Below are positions 1 to 4,424 of a DNA stretch of 5,711 nucleotides, in pieces. Made by a program: the position numbers and the translations under genes. Position 1 is the stretch's first letter; each line of letters begins with the position of its first letter. Source of the DNA: Bacillota bacterium (lineage in GTDB: Bacteria > Bacillota > Clostridia > Peptostreptococcales > Anaerovoracaceae); contig JAGBGL010000023.1 of assembly GCA_017936025.1 (NCBI GenBank), positions 1 to 5,711 on the forward strand. Direction: 5' to 3'. Under the pieces are notes generated by a model. It did no database searches. It was not told where the DNA came from and saw nothing but the letters and a program-made list of their open reading frames with translations.

Positions 1-645
1 AACGATACCGCCGCAGTTTTTTGTCGCAGCTGCCACTTCCACCTGTTCCAGATGCAGTGCTTCGTTTTCCAGGGAAATGTTGCCCTGGTAATCAGAAAAG
101 CTACCTTTTATAATGGCAACGTCGATGTCGAATGCCGGATAGAACAGGAAGTCCTCTCCACGCAGCTGGATCCTTTCGACCACACTTTCACCGCTGTCCC
201 ACGCCGCCTGGTTGATGCGGCCTCCGTCGACCTCTGGGTCAACGAAAGTTTTCATTCCCACCTGGCTGATAACACCCGGTTTCTTGCTGGCGATCGCTCT
301 CATCATGTGTGAAAGCACGCCCTGCGGGATCATGAATGTCGGAAATGCGTTGTCCATTACCAGCGGGTAGATCTTCGGTGCCGCAGAAAGGTTGGCGCAA
401 AGCAGTCTGCGTACCAGCCCTCTGTGGGCGAAGTGATTGATCCCGCGGTTCTTTCCGTCACCGCCGATCCCGGCAATATTTACGACAGAAAGATCTTCAG
501 GTTTTCCTTCGTTTATATATCTGTTTTCGATTTCTCCAAGTATGTCGTCTGCCAGGCAAAAGCTGATGAAGCCGTCGATCAGTACTGTCGCTCCATCCGG
601 CACCAGTGCCGCCGCCTGCTCGGCATTTATGAATTTTACTGTCAT
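1..645 (-). CDS. Fused class I CoA-transferase (propionate/acetate CoA-transferase-like), C-terminus outside window
   Basis: The frame is open from an ATG at 645 to the window edge and gives the first 215 residues of a protein that is about 520 residues long in this family. Recognisable family segments in order are GFISFCLADD (about 25-34), NIAGIGGDGKNRGINHFAHRGL (split: NIAGIGGDG 56-64, HFAHRGL 71-77), a PQGVLSHMMR segment near 107-116, KPGVISQVG near 122-130, EDFLFYPAFDIDVAIIKG near 164-181 and KNCGGIV at the edge. These match the N-terminal alpha-type domain of the clostridial propionate CoA-transferase/YdiF group, in which alpha and beta domains are fused. The catalytic glutamate lies in the missing C-terminal half, so activity cannot be judged. 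The enzyme would move CoA between short-chain acyl-CoA and a free acid. An AGGCGG ribosome site 6 nt upstream overlaps the stop codon of the crotonase gene, so the two are probably co-transcribed and translationally coupled. Exact substrate (acetate, propionate, butyrate, hydroxybutyrate) is not determinable here. Confidence 0.9.
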   Translation of the reverse strand, partial: MTVKFINAEQAAALVPDGATVLIDGFISFCLADDILGEIENRYINEGKPEDLSVVNIAGIGGDGKNRGINHFAHRGLVRRLLCANLSAAPKIYPLVMDNAFPTFMIPQGVLSHMMRAIASKKPGVISQVGMKTFVDPEVDGGRINQAAWDSGESVVERIQLRGEDFLFYPAFDIDVAIIKGSFSDYQGNISLENEALHLEQVEVAAATKNCGGIV

Positions 646-651
646 GTTTGT

Positions 652-657
652 CCGCCT
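652..657 (-). promoter_or_regulatory. Ribosome binding site of the CoA-transferase, overlapping the crotonase stop
   Basis: On the minus strand AGGCGG sits 6 nt before the ATG at 645 and shares bases with the TAG stop of the upstream gene at 656-658. The overlap suggests translational coupling within the two-gene operon. Confidence 0.65.
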
Positions 658-1432
658 ATCTATTTTTAAATTTAATATCTTTCTCTTTTCTCAGAAATCC
701 GCCCATCCCGATTTTCTGGTCCTCAGTAACAAACAGTTCACTGAATCTCTGTCTTTCATACAGGCTGCCTTCTTCGATGCTGTGATCCTGCGCATAATTT
801 ACGCATTTCTTGGAAGCCCTTATTGCCAGCTGTCCATATCTGCAGATTTCTTCAGCAAGCTCCAGTGCTGCTGGCATCAGTTCTTCCTGCGGAAGCACTT
901 TGTTTACCAGTCCTATGCGGAGTGCTTCCTGCGCATCTACCGCTCTGCCGGTGAAAATCATTTCCTTGGCAATGCTGTCGCCCACGATCCTGCAAAGTCT
1001 CTGAGTCCCGCCGGATCCGCAGATAACTCCAAGTTTCACCTCCGGAAGTCCGAGCTTTGCCTTTTCACCTGCATATCTGATATCACACGCAAGTGCCACT
1101 TCCAATCCGCCGCCCAGCGCATAGCCGTTGATAGCAGCGATCACAGGTTTTGACATCTTCTCCAGTCTCATATTCAGATCTGTCGCATAGGAAGAAAATT
1201 CGAAGATCTCTTCAGGGCCCATCGGGTACATTTCTTCGATATCCGCGCCCGCGATAAAGCTCTTTCCTGTTCCGGTCAGCACCAGCACGAAAACATCATC
1301 ATCTGCTTCCGCCGCCTTGACTGCCTCATGGATCTCATTTACGAATCCCGAGCTCAGCGCATTCAGCGTTTCCGGCCTGTTAAAAGTGATGATCCCTATA
1401 TGATTTTTCTTTTCAAATATAACGCTCGCCAT
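656..1432 (-). CDS. crt: Crotonase (enoyl-CoA hydratase / 3-hydroxybutyryl-CoA dehydratase)
   Basis: A 258-residue member of the crotonase family, the usual length. It would catalyse reversible hydration of crotonyl-CoA to 3-hydroxybutyryl-CoA in the cytoplasm. Visible motifs are NRPETLNAL (18-26), the oxyanion-hole segment AGADIEEM (61-68), NGYALGGGLEVALACDIR (102-119) and LPEVKLGVICGSGGTQRL (129-146). Both glutamates used by true hydratases are present, Glu111 in GGGLE and Glu131 in LPE, so a hydratase is favoured over other crotonase activities. The C-terminal DEALRIGLVNKV-like stretch (about 169-179) and final FKNR resemble clostridial Crt. Cys138 stands where most homologues have proline. 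The frame stays open upstream to 1645, but the ATG at 1432 is chosen because it has an AAGGA site 6 nt away, because family similarity starts there, and because a strong promoter at 1505-1533 lies inside the longer frame. First gene of an operon with the CoA-transferase. The symbol is by resemblance only; a broader short-chain enoyl-CoA hydratase is possible. Confidence 0.92.
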   Translation of the reverse strand: MASVIFEKKNHIGIITFNRPETLNALSSGFVNEIHEAVKAAEADDDVFVLVLTGTGKSFIAGADIEEMYPMGPEEIFEFSSYATDLNMRLEKMSKPVIAAINGYALGGGLEVALACDIRYAGEKAKLGLPEVKLGVICGSGGTQRLCRIVGDSIAKEMIFTGRAVDAQEALRIGLVNKVLPQEELMPAALELAEEICRYGQLAIRASKKCVNYAQDHSIEEGSLYERQRFSELFVTEDQKIGMGGFLRKEKDIKFKNR

Positions 1433-1438
1433 GTCTTT

Positions 1439-1443
1439 TCCTT
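1439..1443 (-). promoter_or_regulatory. Ribosome binding site deciding the crotonase start
   Basis: Minus-strand AGAAGGAAAA with core AAGGA lies 6 nt before the ATG at 1432. It favours this start over in-frame start codons further upstream, up to 1645. Confidence 0.7.
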
Positions 1444-1504
1444 CTGCAGTTTGCTGAAGCCCTGCTTCCGCCAAATAGGCGCACTGCCCCAATTTAATTC
1501 TTAT

Positions 1505-1533
1505 ATTATACGACTTTTGAGACAGGCAGTCAA
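1505..1533 (-). promoter_or_regulatory. Sigma-A type promoter of the crotonase/CoA-transferase operon
   Basis: On the minus strand a TTGACT -35 box (1528-1533) and a perfect TATAAT -10 box (1505-1510) are separated by exactly 17 nt. Transcription would start near 1498, leaving a leader of about 65 nt before the crotonase ATG. A short imperfect dyad, GACAG (1521-1525) and CTGTC (1539-1543), spans the -35 box and could be a repressor site, but its arms are only 5 bp and it may be chance. No hairpin followed by a T-run was seen in the leader, so attenuation is not evident. Confidence 0.8.
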
Positions 1534-1583
1534 ATTTGCTGTCAGGTCTGTCGCTTCCGCCGTCGTCTTCCCCACATGCATGA

Positions 1584-1749
1584 GTTACCATCTGCCCTCG
1601 TACGCTACTGTGGTTACCAAAATCAGTAACCAGGCGCTTATACATGCCCTTTGGTTACGACACCCAAAGGCTTTCGTAACCAAATCTATTGTGATGCGTC
1701 TTGGTTGCCAAAACACGTAACCATCGGCATTTTTCTGCTGTTTGGTTAC
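1584..1749. repeat. Array of GTAACC-N21-GGTTRC inverted-repeat units upstream of the crotonase operon
   Basis: Three units of identical 33-bp geometry lie at 1626-1658, 1676-1708 and 1717-1749. Each is GTAACC, 21 nt, then GGTTAC (GGTTGC in the second). Within the 21-nt interiors A at position 1, T at 8, TGC at 14-16 and TT at 20-21 agree in all three. A degenerate fourth copy (GTTACC, 22 nt, GGTTAC) lies at 1584-1617. Gaps between units are 8, 17 and 8 nt; the two 8-nt gaps are alike (CAAAATCA and CAAAACAC). Across the 17-nt gap, TTTGGTTACGA (1650-1660) and TCGTAACCAAA (1674-1684) form a perfect 11-bp dyad with a 13-nt loop. The array lies between the permease terminator and the crotonase promoter and holds no convincing gene. 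It could be a cluster of operators for an unidentified regulator, or remnants of a small repeat element. The repeat structure is directly seen; the role is unknown. Confidence 0.8.
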
Positions 1750-1798
1750 CACCTCAAACCGGATCCAATAAGAAAAGGCGGGCCAGACGGGTCGCCGC

Positions 1799-1829
1799 AA
1801 TAAAAAACGGACGGCTCAAAAGCCGTCCG
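1799..1829 (-). terminator. Rho-independent terminator of the GntP permease gene
   Basis: A perfect 9-bp stem, CGGACGGCT (1808-1816) and AGCCGTCCG (1821-1829), closes a 4-nt loop. On the minus strand it is followed by TTTTTTATT (1799-1807). It begins 11 nt past the permease stop codon and separates that gene from the crotonase operon. About 50 bp between it and the repeat array (1750-1798) hold nothing recognisable. Confidence 0.93.
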
Positions 1830-1840
1830 AAAGTTTCATA

Positions 1841-3151
1841 TTAGCCCAGCAGCAGGATAATTGGCAGGTCAACTGCGAATGTAGCCAGCATTGGGATAAC
1901 CAGACCTGTGATGAATGCGTCCAGGTAGGATTTTTTATGTGTTGTATGGCAGATCGCGAATACAGATACGATGGAGCCGTTCCATGGCAGGGAGTCCAGA
2001 CCGCCGCAGCCGTCAGCCGCAAGTCTGTGGATATATTCCAGATTGTAGCCCTGCTGTCCGTATTCCAGGAACACGTCGCCGATGGATTCGTATACCAGAG
2101 AGATACCGCCGGAAGCAGATCCTAGGATACCAGCGAAGATGTTAGCACCGATCGCAGCAACCAGATATGGGTTGGCTTCGGAGCCCATCAGCACATCGAT
2201 AGCGAACTGATAGAAAGAGATTCCTTTTACTACGGAACCGAAACCTACGATTACTGCAGTGTTTGTGATTACTGTGATGGAAGTCAGAGCTGCATTGTTC
2301 ATGATTTCCTTCATTTCTGCTTTCTTAGGCAGGTATTTCCAGAAAATCACCAGTGCAGTTGCTATACCGATCAGCAGGCAGATAACGATGTCAATCTCTG
2401 CGATGTTGAACAGGATCAGAACCAGTGCGATAGGCAGGATAGACAGCCATCCGTTAGGAGCAGGCTCATTTTCATCAGGACGTTCAACGCCTGCAGGCCA
2501 TTCGAAGTGTTCGCCTCTCAGTCTCGCCTGTTTACATCTGTAATTCATATACCAGATGATTGTCAGTGCCATGAACAGGGAGGAGCAGATACCAGGCAGC
2601 AGGCCTGCGTAAGCAGGTGTTCCCAGGTAACCCATGGAAACGATATTAGGGATCTGCGGTGCGAACGGACCTGTCATTGCGAAAGTCCACATACCGCCGC
2701 ATACGATACCCGGCAGAAGTCTTGTCGGCAGGTCAGCGTCTTCGAAGATCTTCAGTGCTACAGGATAAATAGCAAAGATGATTACGAAAGAGTTGATTCC
2801 GCCGTAACTTAAGATCGCCGCAGGGATCATACATGCCCACATTGCATTCTTAGTTCCGAATTTGCTGGAAATGATAGAACCGATCTGTCTTGCGGCTCCG
2901 GATACCTGATAAAGGCTTCCGAAAATATTCCCCAGCAGGAAGATGAAGAAGTAAGAAACGAAGAATCCCATTACTCCTTGCATATATGTAGTTGTAACTG
3001 TTTCAAATACCGGCAGCCGAGAAGTGATACATACCACGACCGCAGCAATTGGTCCGATAATGATCGGTGATATCTGCTTGAAAATCAGGATCGCCATCAG
3101 TGCAAATGCCGCAGCCAGACCCAGCGCAGATATTAAAATCTGTACGTCCAT
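1841..3151 (-). CDS. GntP-family permease (gluconate/hydroxycarboxylate:H+ symporter type)
   Basis: A 436-residue, very hydrophobic membrane protein of the usual GntP length. Hydrophobic stretches include about 5-24, 28-43, 60-82, 104-135, 147-170, 183-202, 236-252, 254-272, 289-310, 327-350, 392-402 and 411-434. Family-type segments are SYGGINSFVIIFAIYPVA (115-132), TGPFAPQIPNIVSMG (160-174), GILGSASGGISL (341-352) and DSLPWNGSIVSVFAICHTTHKKSY (386-409, halves joined here by position), which correspond to the YGG, P-x-IxNI, GSASGG and LPHxGAV-like motifs of gluconate and 3-hydroxybutyrate permeases. A loop rich in charged residues (about 203-232) is probably cytoplasmic. Family members import gluconate, idonate or 3-hydroxybutyrate with protons. 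The neighbouring C4-CoA enzymes make a short hydroxy acid an attractive substrate, but this is inference. The ATG at 3151 has an AAAGGAAAG ribosome site with the AGGA core 7 nt away. It is a single-gene transcript with its own promoter and terminator, divergent from hbd. Confidence 0.9.
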   Translation of the reverse strand: MDVQILISALGLAAAFALMAILIFKQISPIIIGPIAAVVVCITSRLPVFETVTTTYMQGVMGFFVSYFFIFLLGNIFGSLYQVSGAARQIGSIISSKFGTKNAMWACMIPAAILSYGGINSFVIIFAIYPVALKIFEDADLPTRLLPGIVCGGMWTFAMTGPFAPQIPNIVSMGYLGTPAYAGLLPGICSSLFMALTIIWYMNYRCKQARLRGEHFEWPAGVERPDENEPAPNGWLSILPIALVLILFNIAEIDIVICLLIGIATALVIFWKYLPKKAEMKEIMNNAALTSITVITNTAVIVGFGSVVKGISFYQFAIDVLMGSEANPYLVAAIGANIFAGILGSASGGISLVYESIGDVFLEYGQQGYNLEYIHRLAADGCGGLDSLPWNGSIVSVFAICHTTHKKSYLDAFITGLVIPMLATFAVDLPIILLLG

Positions 3152-3222
3152 TATACTTTCCTTTCATTTATATATATTAATTGATCACATATCTACGTGC
3201 CCGCAGACACACGGTACTCATC

Positions 3223-3251
3223 ATTATATATTTTTTATGCACAGACGTCAA
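3223..3251 (-). promoter_or_regulatory. Sigma-A type promoter of the GntP permease gene
   Basis: Minus-strand TTGACG (3246-3251), a 17-nt spacer, and TATAAT (3223-3228). The predicted start is near 3216, giving a leader of about 65 nt to the ATG at 3151. A 27-bp inverted repeat sits just upstream of the -35 box, centred near position -67, a place typical of activator sites. Confidence 0.75.
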
Positions 3252-3269
3252 ACATATACACTATACACG

Positions 3270-3296
3270 GAATTGTGTGACAATTAGACACAATTC
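3270..3296. promoter_or_regulatory. Nested inverted repeat, candidate operator between permease and hbd
   Basis: A perfect 9-bp dyad, GAATTGTGT (3270-3278) and ACACAATTC (3288-3296), surrounds 9 nt. Inside it a second perfect dyad, AATTGT (3271-3276), GTG, ACAATT (3280-3285), shares the left arm, so three half-sites (AATTGT, ACAATT, ACAATT) are packed in 25 bp. No T-run follows, which argues against a terminator. Its place in the divergent intergenic region, 18 bp upstream of the permease -35 box, suits a regulator of one or both genes. The regulator is not identified. Confidence 0.55.
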
Positions 3297-3368
3297 TATA
3301 AATTTGAAAATTACAAAAAAATCCCTTTTCTCTGCCATTTTTTTAGTGCTAAAGAAATAGAAATAGTT

Positions 3369-3374
3369 TATAAT
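3369..3374 (+). promoter_or_regulatory. hbd: Possible -10 box of the hbd promoter
   Basis: A perfect TATAAT lies 69 nt before the hbd ATG. No good -35 box is visible at 16-18 nt spacing (the 17-nt position reads GTGCTA), so the promoter may need an activator or the true start may lie elsewhere. The leader downstream is AT-rich and shows no riboswitch-like structure. Confidence 0.4.
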
Positions 3375-3426
3375 GTGGGTAGGTATAACAATGCTTATTT
3401 TGTTTACACAAATACTTTAAATATCA

Positions 3427-3432
3427 AGGAGG
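3427..3432 (+). promoter_or_regulatory. hbd: Strong ribosome binding site of hbd
   Basis: A perfect AGGAGG lies 10 nt before the ATG at 3443, in the context AAGGAGGA. Together with the strongly biased codon use of hbd it suggests high expression. Confidence 0.85.
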
Positions 3433-3442
3433 ACTTCCAACA

Positions 3443-4291
3443 ATGAAAAAAATTGGTGTATTAGGAACTGGTACTATGGGTGCCGGCATCATTCAGGTTC
3501 TGGCTCAGAACGGTTACGAAGTAGTAATGAGAGCAAGAAGACAGACTTCCGTTGATAACGGACTGGCTACAGTAGAAAAGAATCTGGACAGACTGATCAA
3601 AAAAGAAAAAATCACTGAAGCTGATAAAGCTGAAATTATGGGTAGAATCACTGGATCTACTGATATTGAAATCGTTAAAGATGCTGACTTGATCATCGAA
3701 GCAGCAACTGAAAACCTGGAAGCTAAAAAAGCTCTGTTTGCTGAACTGGATGCACTGTGCAAACCAGAAACAATCATCGCTACAAACACTTCCGCACTGT
3801 CCATCACAGAAATCGCAGCTGCTACAAACAGACCTGACAAAATCATCGGAATGCACTTCTTCAACCCAGTTCCAGCAATGAAACTGATCGAAATCGTTAA
3901 AGGACTGACTACTTCCGACGAAACAAGAGAAACAATCCTGGCTCTGACAGAAGCTATCGGAAAAACTCCAGTAGACGTTGCAGAAGCTCCTGGATTCGTT
4001 GTTAACAGAATCCTGATCCCTATGGTAAACGAAGGTATCGGCATCCTGGCTGACGGTGTTGCTGATGTTGTAGGTATCGATACAGCTATGAAACTGGGTG
4101 CTAACCACCCAATGGGACCTCTGGCTCTGGGCGACCTGATCGGTCTGGACGTTTGTCTGGCTATCATGGAAACTCTGTACACTGAATTCGGTGACACTAA
4201 ATACAGACCACACCCACTGCTGAGAAAAATGGTTAGAGCTAACCAGCTGGGAAGAAAAACTGGCAAAGGTTTCTACGACTACAGCAAATAA
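3443..4291 (+). CDS. hbd: 3-hydroxybutyryl-CoA dehydrogenase, probably NADP(H)-preferring
   Basis: A 282-residue protein, the same length as clostridial Hbd. It interconverts acetoacetyl-CoA and 3-hydroxybutyryl-CoA in the cytoplasm. The N-terminal Rossmann fold has GTGTMGAG (8-15). Catalytic residues of the family are in place: Ser117 in TNTSALS, His138 in GMHFFNP, Glu150 in KLIEIV and Asn188 in GFVVNRI. The C-terminal domain carries KLGANHPMGPLALGDLIG (217-234, numbering by count) and ends GRKTGKGFYDYSK. At the end of the second beta strand, where NAD-dependent homologues have an acidic residue after arginine (Arg-Asp), this protein reads R30-A31-R32-R33-Q34-T35-S36, which suggests preference for NADP(H). 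Codon use is extreme: every arginine is AGA, prolines are only CCA or CCT, and almost all leucines are CTG, unlike the neighbouring operon. Start set by AGGAGG at 3427. It stands alone rather than in the usual crt-bcd-etf-hbd cluster and is followed by terminators. Confidence 0.96.
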   Translation: MKKIGVLGTGTMGAGIIQVLAQNGYEVVMRARRQTSVDNGLATVEKNLDRLIKKEKITEADKAEIMGRITGSTDIEIVKDADLIIEAATENLEAKKALFAELDALCKPETIIATNTSALSITEIAAATNRPDKIIGMHFFNPVPAMKLIEIVKGLTTSDETRETILALTEAIGKTPVDVAEAPGFVVNRILIPMVNEGIGILADGVADVVGIDTAMKLGANHPMGPLALGDLIGLDVCLAIMETLYTEFGDTKYRPHPLLRKMVRANQLGRKTGKGFYDYSK

Positions 4292-4306
4292 TATTTATAA
4301 AAACAC

Positions 4307-4334
4307 AGACCGCTCATATGAGCGGTCTTTTTAT
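4307..4334 (+). terminator. Rho-independent terminator of hbd, probably bidirectional
   Basis: A perfect self-complementary sequence, arms AGACCGCTC (4307-4315) and GAGCGGTCT (4320-4328) around ATAT, is followed by a T-run (4328-4332) on the plus strand. It starts 15 nt after the hbd stop. On the minus strand the same stem is followed by GTGTTTTTAT, so it may also stop transcription from the convergent surface-protein gene. Confidence 0.93.
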
Positions 4335-4357
4335 TGCTATTGATCTAACTTCCGGTT

Positions 4358-4404
4358 CCGGACATGCCAAACAGCGGGACTTAAGTCCCGCCATCCGGCT
4401 TTTT
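4358..4404 (+). terminator. Second long hairpin, possible back-up terminator
   Basis: The 18-bp perfect palindrome GCGGGACTTAAGTCCCGC (4374-4391) is enclosed by CCGGA (4358-4362) and TCCGG (4394-4398), with a 7-nt bulge on the left side. On the plus strand CTTTTT follows directly (4399-4404), giving a terminator-like shape for read-through from hbd. No T-run follows on the minus strand. A function other than termination cannot be excluded. Confidence 0.5.
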
Positions 4405-4424
4405 ATAGGGTCGTGCAAATTACG

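Noticed and set aside
437..1153. 238-residue plus-strand open frame opposite the CoA-transferase and crotonase
   Set aside because: It lies across two well-supported minus-strand genes and their junction and has no domain or ribosome site.
1433..1645. N-terminal extension of the crotonase frame up to 1645
   Set aside because: The extra 71 residues show no family similarity and span the operon promoter; the ATG at 1432 has a good ribosome site.
1584..1749. CRISPR array
   Set aside because: Units are only 33 bp with conserved short arms and variable interiors, gaps are 8 or 17 nt, and no cas gene is present.
1585..1800. Small 71-residue open frame in the region upstream of the crotonase
   Set aside because: Its composition is explained by the GTAACC/GGTTAC repeats, it starts with TTG without a ribosome site, and it resembles no known protein.
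3270..3296. lac-operator or Rex site
   Set aside because: The start resembles GGAATTGTG of lacO and TTGTGT recalls Rex, but half-site spacing fits neither the 21-bp lac operator nor the 18-bp Rex box.
3298..3312. CodY box upstream of hbd
   Set aside because: Only the right half (GAAAATT, 3306-3312) matches; the left half has about five mismatches.
3342..3353. CIRCE-like heat-shock operator (TTTAGTGCTAAA)
   Set aside because: AGTGCTAA matches one CIRCE half, but no TTAGCACTC partner lies 9 nt upstream.
3461..4266. Long antisense open frames opposite hbd
   Set aside because: They are by-products of the biased codon use of hbd; their serine- and phenylalanine-rich or otherwise featureless translations match no family.
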